Positions 32,223-45,384 of a DNA stretch of 64,000 nucleotides are shown piece by piece. The translations under genes were made by a program, and so were the position numbers. The stretch comes from Butyriboletus loyo (Eukaryota; Basidiomycota; Agaricomycetes; Boletales; Boletaceae), in the NCBI GenBank assembly GCA_038093515.1, contig JBBPSI010000039.1, positions 62,001 to 126,000 of the forward strand, written 5' to 3'. The first letter of the stretch is position 1; every line of letters begins with the position of its first letter. The notes under the pieces are model-generated. The model made no database searches and was not told the DNA's origin. It was given only the letters and a program-made list of their open reading frames with translations.

Positions 32223-34685
32223 CACAGCTGTCAGCATACCCCTCGCATGTGAATCCGCTATCGAGTGTCTGTATCCCTGCACCGTTTATGTCACTTCCTC
32301 AGCACTCTCGCAGCCTATCCGCCCGGATCTTCCTTATCGCCTACGTTTGTGCAGAACCCTGACTGCTTGGGACTTGCTTTTTGGGATGTTCGTGCTTTCC
32401 TCTCAGGGGCGGACAAAATCCCATCGCCAGGGGTTTGTCCTTGTGTAAGGCAATGTCAGAAACACGGCGAAGGATGCACTGAGAGACACTTGCCCTTCGC
32501 CATGCGACACGCCCGTTCTGGTAACGGCCTTTATATCTAACCTACGTTATCCCTGTGAGAGCGCCTCGACGCTTGATTCTGCCAATTCGGATGGGTGGAG
32601 CTTTTGTTGCGTGATTTCATTTTCAGGGTCCTTCCTGCAAAGGGCAAGGCAGAGCGTGCACGTCTCCGAATGGTATGTGGCAGAATGAAGAAAGCGCGTT
32701 GGCGATATTAGTTCTGACGATAACCTATTTCCAGATGGGCGATGGGTTGTTGCGCCGTGCGATGGGGCCCACTCTGCAACAGTCCTACACGCTGATCACC
32801 TGTCGGCAGGGTGTGAACACCGTCACGTATAACGACCCAGTCGTAAAAACAAAAAATATCATTTAAAAAAAAAAGAAAGGTCAACGTGTCCGTCTGCTGT
32901 GGACGTCACCATAACCCAAATGATTAAAACGCTCAACTGGCTTCGGGGTACCCCTGATAGCGCGAGGGAGGACAAGAAAAAAAAAGAAATAGAACGAAAA
33001 GATAACGCGGGAGACCCTGCGTGGGGGAAGAGCGCACGGAAGAAATACGAGAATGCGAACGAGCGGCGGGCTGAGAGATGCGACGGCGAGCGGGTTGGAC
33101 GTCCGACCGTCGACGTTTGCCATGAGATCGACCACGAGGGCGAGTGGGACACGCCATCCTACCATATTGGCTATGAACCAAGTCAGCACATGACAAATTC
33201 GATTGAAGATGTGCATGCAAGTGATTTGGAATCATAGAATAAGCAGGTATGGGGTGACACCAAGGGCCATTCAATGGGCTGATCCAGGCAAAGGAAACAA
33301 GGTGAGGGGAAAAAGAAAAGGGGGGGAAAAGTAATGAGGAGGGATGAAAGTGTGTATGTGTGTGTGAAGTTGGTTGGGACTGCGAGAAAATTGGGTTGGA
33401 GGGTTTGGAGAGGTCAGACTGTCGCCACCACCGCTTGCTTTTATATGTTTCGCCCATCACGACGATTTATTTTATTTATTGCGATCCGCACTTTTTGGAG
33501 GCATCGAACTACGCCGGCTCTTTCCCGTCACATAAATCACCACGCAGCGTCCCAAGTAAGCATTGTGGCATCAATCATCTGATAACCCCATTGATCGGAC
33601 ATCCTGCAGGCAAGTCGCAAAAGGAAACAGGACATGGATGGATGTCCTATGAACGGCAACGTCAACATTGAGTTTATAACGTGGAATATGGTCATCTCAT
33701 GAAGGTCCGACACACACCGCCCGGTCCATGAAGCGCACAGCCGAAGGCCTCGTTGACATACTTAACGGTCCATCCGTAAGGGTCTACACACAAAGACAGG
33801 AATTTCAGGGACTGGGGGACTTGTTTACGCTAGTACCGGTTTGTCCACCATGACAGCATCCCGAAGGGTGGGTCTAATTGCTGTTGGTATATGTGCGCTT
33901 CGATGACACGGGGATCAACGCGTGAGTTTCACATCACCTGAGCGTACTCGTAATGGCTAGCAAGACGATGTCCGGCTATAGCGCGTTGGCGTCGAGAGGC
34001 GACAAGCCCTCCTTCGGATCAAAAGGATGACAACGCAATGCAGCCGCACCCTGACCACTGAAATGAACGTCCGGCGCTCATTACATTTCTAGGGAGGCTG
34101 CGGAAAGCGGGGCGGTGTTGGAGGTCGTATCAATCGACCAAAGGGCTCGGTTTGCCGTAACTAGGTTGGACGTGGGGTCTTGGGAAAGCAGGAGCTGCGC
34201 TCGATCGAGGCAGGTAGAACACAACGGTGCCAGGGAGACGATGTAGGCGCAACACCCATCCCTCAGGCATTCGGACATCGCTCGTGCAGAAATCGGCGGA
34301 GTAAGGGTCTTCCCTGCGCCGTCCTTTCACTCTACCAGCGAGTGAATCGGAGCGAATTCAGGGCACGTTTGAAACATGTTGACCTCTGACGCAAGCAGCG
34401 ATAGATCGGCTCCAGTGGAGCACTTCCGATATTCATGGATTGACAGACCAAGCCAAAAAAAAATATCTGCCCTGAAACCGCGAGGAAGATGTCAGACGGA
34501 AGGCCGATGGAGATGGTCAGCATTTCCAAGTATCCACATTTTCCTGATGGATATTCGGGGTACAGGGTGGTGGTATCATTACAACAAATCACCTAAGTGT
34601 TCGCCGTCAGAAAAATACCACCATTTGAGATTCGGACTACCACACTTACACTGCCCCTGCGACATTCGTTTAGTGCGAGGTAAAG
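32223..34685. other. Intergenic, nothing recognised
   Basis: 2.5 kb without supportable genes. It contains A-rich and purine-rich tracts (32855-33010, 33300-33330) and short frames only. Confidence 0.45.
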
Positions 34686-35204
34686 TCAGGACTCCATTCC
34701 AGGCTGTGATCGCAGTTGCCCATCCGCCTCACTGTCCACTAGCACCATTTTCATGCATGTATACTCCACCGTGTCCTTGAAAAATGTGTCACCAAAAGTG
34801 ACGAAACCGCGCTTTTGATACCACTGGCCATGACTGAGCCGGGCGTCACACCAGAGGAGTGTTGCACCTGCGCTGGAGCAGTAGGATGCCGCGTAGCGCA
34901 GCAAGCTCGTCCCGATACCTTGACCCTGGAACTCTGGGTGGCAAGCGAACTTCCTGAACCGTGCAGAGGTTCCGTGATCGCCGCTTGTTGTAGGATCATT
35001 AGCCCCGACAGGTGGAACGGGCTCGAAAAAGACAGAGATAACAGCGACCGGCTTGTCCTGAGAAGGCACAAAGGCACCGAAATGGTACCCGTGTTTGTCT
35101 TGGTCGAGACGAACGTAAGCGAGTGGCTTGTCTGGCCATAGGACCAAGTGACGCAGCTCCTCCGTTAATGCTGCAGTGATCTGGCAGATTCGCAACGCTG
35201 GCAC
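34686..35204 (-). CDS. GNAT-family N-acetyltransferase
   Basis: One exon, 172 residues, MPALRICQITAALTEELRHL at the start. The acetyl-CoA site motif A is clear: RFRKFACHPEFQGQGIGTSL (R/Q-x-x-G-x-G). It is preceded by beta strands AVISVFFEPV and followed by the motif B pattern YQKRGFVTFGDTFFKDTVEY, with the conserved Tyr and a substrate-side loop. This matches small fungal GNATs of unknown substrate. Length is normal and the frame is intact. Confidence 0.88.
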   Translation of the reverse strand: MPALRICQITAALTEELRHLVLWPDKPLAYVRLDQDKHGYHFGAFVPSQDKPVAVISVFFEPVPPVGANDPTTSGDHGTSARFRKFACHPEFQGQGIGTSLLRYAASYCSSAGATLLWCDARLSHGQWYQKRGFVTFGDTFFKDTVEYTCMKMVLVDSEADGQLRSQPGMES

Positions 35205-36772
35205 TAAAAAAACACATGGCTGGGTGTTGGTAATTGTAAACTGCTATTCAATGGGCACTTACGCTCTGTGGTTTCCGCGCTTGCGGTTCTGGCGTTCGCT
35301 TCGCCAACCGCAGACACTGCCATATTCGTGAAATAAAGTCTCCGAAAGGGTCAAGCTTGAAGTTTCCAACTTGGACCCGCAACCTAAACACAAAAAAGCC
35401 ACAACGTAAGCGTGCGAAGTACAACCTGATGGGATCACAATTCACGAGGCCATCGTCCGAATCAGAGCTGCGGAGGGCGGATCGGATTTGTGTTACCTTT
35501 TTTTTTTTTGCTATGATCCTGAGACACGGTCAGACTCGAAGCTCGCTTAACGTTCGGTGGACTCCGGATCTGGCTTCAAGTACTGTTTTACAGATCTCAC
35601 TCTTCGTCCCAATCCATTCTGTCCTCGCTCCAACCCGTCGCTTCCACGAGTCGTTCAAGGGCCGCCGTCTAGATCTTCCTGATCGGTTCGCGTTCGAGAT
35701 GAATAACCTCCGTAATCAGCAATCGACACTATGCGGAGCCAAAATTTAAATATGCGCATCCACATGAACGCAACCCTGGGCCAAAATAATCTCAAAGCGG
35801 AGTGTCGTCCATCAAGCACTTGGAGATCACAGTCATCGGTCCGGTCCTCCTTTTCTTGGCGGCCAGGTCTGACGCCTGTTTACCACAGAGGCCCATAATC
35901 GTCTAGAGAGGCATCTATTCACCAATCGCCTCTCTTGACAGTACACTCCACGGTTGTGGTAGCACACGGCGGAGGCGAGGCGTTGGGTTCGTCTTCCTTA
36001 TCGAATAACCTCTGACATCTAATGACACGAAGGACAGCATCCAGGAGAACTCCCCTGGGTTTCGCTTGATGCGCGGCTCACTCGCCGTATATGGGCTTAC
36101 TTTCCATCATGTCCTGCCTCGTGTTCTGCATGACACGGAACAAACGAGACTCGTCACAATGCCCATTCTCAATCGTCTGAACGGACTCCCCTTCTTCGCT
36201 GTATGCTGCCAATCTGGTATTCACAAGGGACACGCCTTGGGCTTCGACACGTTTTTGGTTCGCTTACCAAATGAGGCTCGTCATCATTTCCGATCGCGCC
36301 TAGTTCAGTGGTATTTCACCCGTGGTACTTGCAGCAGGGACTTCATTTCCCCCCACTCTCTCAGACGGAACATTTCAATGCTTATCGGCATCCAAACAAG
36401 GTTCTGACGTATCGCAACCTACCTTTATCGTGATGACAACTTATTCGGAAATCTATTTGTTTCCGATGCACATGTTCTGGTTCTGGGTGAGTGTCTCCAG
36501 CACAAGTCCCGGGATCCCCGCCCACACGTGAGAGTAGCACCCCCTGTTCCATTCCAACGACTTCAGGAAAGTCTAACTGTTTGTCGCGACGTTCACGCAA
36601 GGTAGGCAACTATAATGACCGTTCTCTTCGTTTCCGAGCGCAAGGCTGGGTCTCAACTGTACTTTATTCGTCAAGATGTCATCTAATATGTTCCACAACA
36701 TGCATCTACGTTGCGTTCTATAGAATGCAGGGTGTCCCTCTTCTGTCATAGTGCGTTGGCAACGTTTCCTGA
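35205..36772. other. Intergenic, nothing recognised
   Basis: No gene supported. A T-run lies at about 35501-35510, and a 113-codon rightward frame (36066-36407) lacks motifs. Confidence 0.4.
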
Positions 36773-38585
36773 TTATGTATGCCGTACTGTGCGCTCTTCC
36801 ATTTTCTCGGCTGGCTGGAGCTCGTCCATTTCTCTGTTCCGTGCTTCCACCACACTTTTACGACCCTCGAAACCACCCGCCCAGCCAAACCAGTGGTGCC
36901 TTGGGCAATGAGGTCCTCGCAATACGAGCATCCCAAGTTGAAACGCGTACAGCGCCAACATCAACAAGGAGCAAGCCCGCCAACCATGCTCGACGAACAC
37001 TTTTGTCCCAACGGAGGTCCCTGTGACTTGCCCAATGAAAATCTATACCGTGTATCAGCATGACTCATCGTCATCTTTCGGCATTGTGTATTCACCGACA
37101 GAATGAGGATGGCGTTCAGGCGAGCTCGTGCGGTGGTAGAGATACTGTCAGGTGATCATCGTCATCTTGTTTACTCTCCATCAGAAGCGAGATATACTTG
37201 AACACTGCAGTAGTCAACGACACTTGTTGCATCTGACGTGCGACATCCAGCCCGAAACAGGCAATGACGACAGCTGACACGTTGATCCCCCCTGCGGCAG
37301 TTTGCACAGATTGGAAGACGAGAAGGACGGACGTCGCCACAAACGTTGCGTACCACGGTATGAGATTGTCGATCAGCCGGCCCGCAAAGGGGCCCATGAG
37401 CACACCGAACATGCCCACAAGGCCGAAAAGGCCGATGTCAAGTCTAAACGTAGATGAGTCACGAGCTGACAACAGTGACAGCACCCACGTCGAGTAATAG
37501 TATGGCGGTCCACCGAGAAAGAACGTCAACGTGACCCAGAAACTGGTGAAACACGCACTGGATGCGATGTTGATCAACGCAGTCTGCATCACGAGTGGCT
37601 CTGTCACGGCGTATTTGGCCATGGTGTACAGAATGTTGAAGTACGTCAGGTCGCGATTTGTAGCTGGATAATCTGGTAGGATCAAGTATGCGCCGATCAA
37701 CACGAGACACTGGACACCGATGGCCACGTAGTAGACTATCCGCCACGTATCGAAGTTGCCAATGACCCCCGCCAGCACGCGTGCGACCAAGATTCCGAGC
37801 ATGAGACCAGAAAGTACTACGGCTAGGGCGGATGCTCTGCGTTCTGGTGTAGCTAGATCGGCTGAAAGAGGCATGAGAATCTGTGGAGTGACGCTGGCGA
37901 CACCGATCAAGAAGCATAACGCTTCAAAGACACGGAGGTTGGGCGTTATGCTCAGCCCGATGGTAAGCGTGGTCGACGCCAAGACCAACAGCAAGATCAA
38001 CTGTCGTCGGCGGACCAGATCTCCTAGGGGGGATATCAGAAGGATCCCTATCGCATATCTGATTAGCGCGTTGACTATTCGCACTGATTCATATATAATG
38101 TGAGCTGATTTACCCTGCCTGCACCATCGTTGGTATCCTGTGAGATGGTCTGCCTCAGACAGTGTCTTTCGAAAGTGTCGAAGCCACCTACACCGATACT
38201 TCACTATAGGTGACATCAAAAGACTTTGATAATTCGACTGAAAATGCCAATTACGAGTCGTGAGCCTGATAAAAAGAACGCACGAGATTCTTCACATACT
38301 CAATAGGGGTTGACAATAGTATAGGTTCGCGACGACTAGGAAGAGATCAAAAAGGACCCAGGCGGTTCAAGGATTCAAAGACGCACTGAATGTACTAGCA
38401 AATCCAAACGAGACGTTCAACACGATTCCGAAATGGAAAGGTTTGTCGGGATCGTAACGCAGCCTCTTCGGAATTGGGAAGATCCCAAAGTCGGCCGAGG
38501 GCACGTCGATGTCAACCTTGTCGGTAGGGGGTGTCACTGGGCTCAGCGCACCGACCTCGGCTAAGTCGTCGGTCGAGGAAACCAT
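36773..38585 (-). CDS. MFS transporter, paralog A
   Basis: Eight exons (38396-38585, 38300-38335, 38192-38237, 38114-38137, 37489-38058, 37198-37443, 37096-37144, 36773-37042) give 476 residues with every phase matched. N-terminal cytosolic tail ends PKRLRYDPDKPFH. Small exons encode ANLYYCQPLL and SFDVTYSEVS. The large exon has the MFS loop 2-3 signature GDLVRRRQL, then APERR-like ATPERRASALAVVLSGLM and VTLTFFLGGPPYYYST. The second half has GLFGLVGMFGVLMGPFAGRL and a final GQVTGTSVGTKVF. About 12 transmembrane helices are expected. This is a general-substrate MFS exporter or permease; the substrate is unknown. It is the first of four tandem leftward paralogs. Confidence 0.9.
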
Positions 38586-40165
38586 GAGAAACTATCGTTG
38601 GGAAGGTCGAAGCATAAATAGTGTCGTAAAGCGTGGCAAATTGTGTGAAGGATATGGCCGCTAGTATCTGTATCTGCGAGCCGAGCTGGCCACCTGATCA
38701 TTCTGAAAATCAAGATTGGGTTAGTTCAGGAACTGCTTGGTTTTGAACACAATTGACACATAAGTTTCTCGCAGGACGACACCCAGTTCGTAGTCACTAA
38801 AGTACTTAAAGGTCAGGCTCCTACCCACCGCCGTGTCGAGAGAGAGGGCCGCAAGGGAGATGACGACGACATGTATTTGCCATCTACGCTAATATATACA
38901 CTTGACGTGTCTCTATGAGTCTATCTGGCGCTGACAACCTTCTCCAGCTTTCGTTGTCGATCGCGTGTGCACCCTCGCCCTCTTCTCCTAGCATCGTTCT
39001 CTTCGATTTACGCGTCCCGACGCGCTCCTCCGACCTCCTTTAGAGCCGCCGTGTCTGCGTACTCATTCGCCACACCTCCGTTTCGTGCACTAATGGGCCA
39101 ATGGCCTCGCCACCAGCTTTCGTCTCTCCACTCGACTCGACTCGCTGGTTATTTCGTCTGCTGGCATTCTTCGCCACGTCATGCGGTTCGCTGGGTTCCC
39201 CCGGCCAACGTGTTTCGTCGCCGTCCTCATCCTCACCCTGTGCACTCGCTCGCAACCCTCTTGGTCTGGGTTCAAGTTGCAGCCACTCAAGCGCTCAAGC
39301 GCTCACCAGGCAGCACAACAGTGGTCATCTAACATCCTGTTACCGTAACTCACACCATGCTTGTTTACCACTGGTAAACATGTTGATACATGCATTCGAT
39401 GTCATGGACGATACGGGCGGGAGCTGTGCCGACGTTTACCAAATTTGGTATGGCGGGTGCGAGCGTCCGTATACGTAGTAAACACAAGTCCAAGTCAGGG
39501 GCCAAATTTTCAAAGTTGAAGGGTAGGTTGTAACTTGGCGAAATGTGACCATGTTCGGTGAGGTTTTGGGTTCTTGAGGAGCGACAGGACTGAACGTCTC
39601 GTGTTATTTGATCGAGCCAATCCCGCGAGCTGTGATTAGCATTTGTGGATGTGTGGCAAGTGAATGGTGTTTTCAGAATATAAACGCATCAGGACTAGAG
39701 GAAGAAATCAGCCACGGAGTGTCGACATTAACTTGGTACCTGGTACAATTCCTATCGCGGGCCATGGCCATGTTCGTATACCAGAAATTGATCGGGATGA
39801 AGGGCGACAAGTTAGCGCGTCGTAGATCAAGAACGTCGCGCGTGCTCGATATAATATATTTGATATACATACCAATCTATATCTGCCAGATCTCGGTTAC
39901 ATTATTCTAAAGCGACTTTCTGTACCTATCACATGCTAACAGAGGGAATAATAAATATGTCAGGAATGTAGTCTCATGTAACGTCGCATTGCACCAGGCG
40001 ATTCATGCAGACGGAGAAGCAATCTTCCTCAGAAAAAAAAAGGGGGAGGGGGAACATCGATATGCCCAAGTTTTCCTGTCACCTTCCAAAGTGCCTAGAC
40101 ACCCTGACGTCCAAGACAAGGTCACATTGGCTTTTTCGCACTCGCTCGCGCGCACTAGACGCCGG
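38586..40165. other. Intergenic, nothing recognised
   Basis: Separates MFS paralogs A and B. Short frames only. Confidence 0.4.
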
Positions 40166-41947
40166 TCAAAGTAGTGCTGTTGAACCAACCTCCGTCTTCG
40201 TCCACAATCCTCCCTGCCAGCCTATCCATTGTTGACGCGGACAGTGCGGACCCCTCAAAAGGAGGATGCAGAGTTGCCAAATGAACCACGCCATGGCTAG
40301 AAGTGCGTTTGCTCGCCAACCATAGTTGACAAACACCTGTGTCCCTACAGACGTACCCATCACTTGCCCGATGAATATCTAGGTAACGGGCAGGGTTAGG
40401 GAGACGAAAGACCGACGAGAAAGCGTCATCTAAACGACGCACAGCGAGTAGAAGCAATGCATTCAGTCGGGAACGTGCCGTATCCGAGATGCTATGAATG
40501 CACCGTCAGATTCCCGTGTGAACATATTTACGGAGGACGTCGAAAAAGACGCCAAGGCTCACCCGAAGATAAGCGTCGCGAGAGAAATCTGCTGGGTCTG
40601 ACGCGCTACATCTAGACCAAAGCAAGCAACAATCACTGCAGCGACGTTGATCCCTCCAGCTCCCGTCTGGACAGCTTGAAAGGCGATAAGAGAGAGTAGA
40701 CACCAGGGCTATGTTCCATGGAGCCATCCTGTCGATGACCCGACCCATTATTGGCACGACCACCACACCCAAGATGCCGAGGAGGCCGAAAAGGCCGATC
40801 AAGATGCTGGGTACGTTCATCAGATCATGTACAGCCCATTTTTAACGAAACACACGTAGAATAGTAATATGGGGGCCCACCGAGCAAGAATGTGAGCGTG
40901 ACCCAAAAGTTCGTGTAACACGCGCTGGCAGCAATGCTAATAAGCACGATCTGAACCACCAGTGGTTCGTTCATCATGAATTTAGTCATTGAACAAAACA
41001 TGCCGAGGTACGACAGTTCTCGATTTTTAGCTGGATAGTCGGGGAGCACCAAGTATGATCCGACGAGAACCAAACCTTGAATGCCAATCGACATCCAATA
41101 GACATATCGCCAGTTCACGAAGTTGGCAACTACGCCGGCAAGAACCCGAGCGATGAGGATACCTAGCAGAAATCCCGAAGTTACCAAGGATATAGCAGAT
41201 GCACGGCGTTCTGGGGGTGCCAAATCTGCCGCGAGTGGTATGAATATTTGAGGAGAGACGGATGTGAACCCAACAAGGAAGGATATCACTTCAAAGACAT
41301 AAAGGTTTCTCGTGACTGCAAGTCCGATGGTGAGACATGTCGAAAACAACACCAAGATGAGGATAAGTCCACGACGGCGTAACATGTCACCCATGGGAGA
41401 AATGGTCACGAGTCCAATTCCATACCTGTTGTCATAAGTATGTGTGAATTGAAAGGCTAAACAGCAATAGCCTACCCTGCCTGTACTAGAGTCGGTATTC
41501 TGACAAGACAGATCAGTAGGACTTTCAATGTGCATGCAGGACACAGTGAAATACCTTGATACTTCGTCATAGGTAACAGAGAAGGAATGTGATAATTGAA
41601 CTACGGTTTGTTCATGAGCCGGGAAACCGGGCCATGAGTGCGATCACCCTTACTCAATATGGGCTGACAATAGTAGAGATTGGCACAAACTGTTGCGTCA
41701 TGAATGTACGAGAGTATGTGTAACAGTGGTTGAACTCACCAAGAGTGGTGCAGATGCCAAAGAATACGTTCAGAAAGGTGCCAAAGTAGAACGGTTTTTC
41801 TGGATCATAACGGAGTCGTTTGGGAATGGGTAAGAACCCAAAGTCGCATCGGTACGTAGGAGGTCGAATGGCTAGCACTTGTTCGCTTGGCGGAAGTGCA
41901 ACCGTTGTCGGTGACTTCGCGGTTGTGTCTGCAAGGGAGGTTGACAT
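40166..41947 (-). pseudogene. MFS transporter, paralog B, with 2-bp frameshift
   Basis: Same exon plan as paralog A. Start MSTSLADTTAKSPTTVALPP at 41947, then GFLPIPKRLRYDPEKPFYFG, small exons for CANLYYCQPIL and SFSVTYDEVSRIPTLVQAG, the large exon YGIGLVTISPMGDMLRRRG to GGPPYYYST, and LIGLFGLLGILGVVVVPIMG. In the next exon, near 40686-40694, the frame breaks: PWNIALVSTLS should run into LIAFQAVQTGAGG, but the DNA is 2 bp short in a CT/AG dinucleotide run compared with paralog A. The rest (DTARSRLNALLLLA, GQVMGTSVGTQVFVNYGWRA) is intact in the other frame up to a stop at 40166. As read, the protein would lose its last third; a sequencing or assembly error is possible. Confidence 0.82.
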
Positions 41948-42792
41948 TGTCCGTGAAGCAGAGGAAACGGAGCCCCATCTCGCATCCAAGGACACATATT
42001 TATAAACCTCTTGGGAAGACACCAGGTGACTTCGTAACCGTGGAAGGGTAGTTTGAGCAATAAAGACTGCATGTTGGAAGGTAAGCTGGTCATGGGATAC
42101 ATACATTCAACGGGGACAAAGAAGCACCAAGGTGACCGCAGTCGGTTAAAAACAGATTTCAGGCTGGCAGCGTGCTGGCGTTGTAGATCGATGGCCAACT
42201 GAACCTGTGCACTCTAGACGAGTTGTCGAACAGACTCGAGGTCCCGTACACGCATCGCGATAGCTAATTGCGCATTAGCCCTCGTGACATGGACATGGGG
42301 GGAGAGACAATTCAATATAATGTTACCAAACGGGCCTACCTCCGCATTTAAGTAGGAAGGGTCCTTCCATGCGAGCCCCGGGGCCCCGGATAATTACTAA
42401 GAGTGCACCATGCTTGTTTAGAGACACCTGTATTTCTGGTGAAACACCTTATCTGTAATCTGGTAAGTTGGCAGTACCAAGTGTTAAACGCTCAGCGGCC
42501 ATTTGAATGTTGGTTTACAGCTTATAATATATATAAAAGTCTCAGGTTACCCTTTCGAGCACTGCCACAATGTAAATTACTGGTGAAGAAGATAACACTA
42601 CGCGGTTCGGATAAAGTACGAAAGGTAAGGTAGATACAAAAGTTTAAATCAGTTATGTCCATAGCTATGGATGAGGAAAATGAGTGTACACTGTTGTGAA
42701 CGAAACACTGAGATCTAACCAAGAAAAATAGTCACCGTGACGGGGCAATAATATGCAAAGTGCGACAAAAGCAGATCGTTGACAAGCCTCCT
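41948..42792. other. Intergenic, nothing recognised
   Basis: Spacer between MFS paralogs B and C, with the promoter of B. Confidence 0.4.
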
Positions 42793-44593
42793 TCACGTTT
42801 CGGGGTTCTCGCGTTCTACCCGATTCAAGTTGGAACATGCAATGTCAAGCGTGGAGGACGTTTGAGTCGCCGGAGTCGCGATGCCGTTCTGCTTCGGCTC
42901 CATTTGATAAGAGAATCCACCCCCGTAGCCAAACCACGTGTATCGCTTGCAATTCGGCCCCCGAAGGCAGAGAATAAACAATTGCCACGCACAAAACGCC
43001 ATCGAAAGTGCGGAAGCTGCACGCCAGCCACAATTCAAGAAGACCTGGGATCCGACAGACGTGCCCATCGCTTGCCCGGCAGAAAGCTATACAAAGCATC
43101 CGAGAGAATTAGCGAGAATCTACGGTCTGTTGGTGAAGATGGTATGCATACCGAAAGCGTCAGGACAGCGTTTAAACGTGATCGAGCATTGTCCGAAATC
43201 CTGGTCATAACATAGATTAGATGTGCCGTTCGAGGGTCCAACAGCAAGGACTTGCCCAAAGACTATGGTCTGCAGAGAAACAGTCTGTAATTGTCGGAAG
43301 GCGTTAAGTCCGATGCAAAAGATGATTATAACAGCTATGTTGATCCCTGCAGCTGCAGTCTCGACGCTTTGCAAGACAAGAAGACAACAGGTCGCTGCAA
43401 GTAATGATAACCAAGGGCCAAGTGGGTGGCTCAATTTCCCCAATAGAGGTCCTGCAAATATGCCCACGACTCCGATGAGACCGAATAAGCCAATGTACAA
43501 CCTAGGAATTTAGTTTCAGCCAGCTCAACGCGACTGCGAAGGGACCTACGTCGAGTAATAATAAGGTGGTCCTCCCAAGAAGAAAGTCAGGGTCACCCAG
43601 AAGCTCGACCAACACGCAACGGATGCAATATTGACGAGCACCGCCTGCATGAGTCGCGGTTCGGTGACGAGATATTTAAGCATCGTGTAGAGTATTTCGA
43701 GGTAAGTTAGATCATGATTTTTGGGCGGTTGATCTGGCATGAGTAAGTATGTTCCACTCAAGACAATAACCTGGACCCCGATCGATACATAGTACACCAC
43801 GCGCCATTGAAAGAAGTGTGCAATAACCCCAGCTGCCACGCGAGCTAGTAATATCCCCAACATGATACCAGACTGCATAATTGACACTGCAGTTCTGCGG
43901 TGTCTTGGGGAAGCCAAGTCCGCGGCAAAGGGTATAAGAATTTGGGGGGTAACGTTAAACACTCCGAGAAGGAACGCAAATATTCGAAAGCTGAGGAGGG
44001 TTCTTGACAGAACCAAACCAACTGAGAGACATGTTGTAATGGCCACTAGTGTCAAAATTAACTGACGTCGCCAGAGAAGATCCCCCAGAGGAGATATGAG
44101 AAACAGCCCAATACAATATCTGTTTTCGCCCAGATATGATCAGTCTGGAGCGATGAATAGAGAGACAAGACATGCCCAGCTTGGTACATCGTAGGAACCC
44201 TAAAGAGAACTCAGACGAGGACAATCTTACACGAAACCACTCACTGTGATACGTCAGCGTATGTCCTCTGGAAATCAATCGACATCTGGACTGCAGACCG
44301 AATGAAACTGCGTAAACCATGAAGGGTAAAGAAGATAAAGAATACGTACTCAGGAGTGGTTGGCAGTAGTACAGGTTCGCCACAGCTTCAGGAGGTCAGA
44401 AATGGTTCTTTCTAGAGGTGGAACACCGACTGAGTACACATCCCGAGCCAAACACGACCTGGGACCACGGTCCAAAATAGAACGGATGAGCAGCAGAGTA
44501 CCTGAGTCGCTTTGGAACGACAAGGAACCCAAAATCCTTATGTGGCACGGGGGATTCTTCGAAAGTAGGAAAGGCCTGTTCCACATCCATCAT
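42793..44593 (-). CDS. MFS transporter, paralog C
   Basis: Start MMDVEQAFPTFEESPVPHKD at 44593 (an open frame continues upstream to 44635, so an earlier ATG is possible). Then VVPKRLRYSAAHPFYFG, exons for VANLYYCQPLL and TYADVSQ, PTMYQAG, the large exon YCIGLFLISPLGDLLWRRQ to GGPPYYYST, LYIGLFGLIGVVGIFAGPLL, FRQLQTVSLQTIVFG, ISDNARSRLNAVLTLS, and GQAMGTSVGSQVFLNCGW to a stop at 42793. The frame is continuous only if two introns, 44120-44175 (gcatgt) and 43201-43255 (gcaagt), use GC donors. About 12 transmembrane helices; substrate unknown. Confidence 0.85.
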
Positions 44594-45384
44594 GTAACTA
44601 GCGATGGAAATAGACAGGAGGGGACGCAGAAGCACGAGCGGCTGCGCGGGCAGTCAGTGGGCTGAGGTATATAACCTTGCGACCCACAGGCCAGCAGGGA
44701 TATGAATCATCGCCTTGACCTGCAGGCGTAACGACTCTTCGATGTACGGAGACCTGGACTGCCACGTACAAAAGACGTATTGATTACATCAGGGTGTGTG
44801 ACAAAACGAGGTTGAGACCGACCCGCTGTCTGATCGAGGTTGAGGATGATTGTTCCTCGAGGACTCGCAGACAGCCCACTGGAGAAACCGCTCAACTGTG
44901 TCCCGCCGCGATCCGGCGAGCGGATGCGTGAACAACAAATGATGGGCGACCCAAGCCCAGCATAGGATGTGAGGTGGACGAACTCGAGGAAATCTTGGCA
45001 GCGATCATTTAGATAGGTGTTGCCTCCCAAGCGCTAGTAGTAGCTCTGAACAGGCCTAGGAATGAGGGCGGGTGTCAAGAAGCGAGGCACGAAATGAGAC
45101 CGGGATGACAGCCTGACTTGAGGCTAGTAGTAACAACTCGACATGACAGCGTCCCATCCCTTGAACGCGTGCCATTCGAAACACGAGTTTTGCTTGTAGT
45201 GGACTTTGAGTGCGCAGGCAAATGGCAAGCACCTTGAACCCCGCAATATTAGGAGGATACCCACTGTCGACCCAATAACGGTGGGCAAGTTGTTGAAAAA
45301 GAAACACGCTGAGCTTACATTCAATGCACAACGTCGAAATGTTGACACCTCGCCGAGTCGCGGTGTTATTTTACGCAAATTGAC
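44594..45384. other. Intergenic, divergent promoter region
   Basis: Lies between the starts of MFS paralog C (leftward) and the SIM-rich gene (rightward). A leftward frame of about 90 codons near 45124-45390 has one hydrophobic stretch, but I cannot support it as a gene. Confidence 0.4.
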
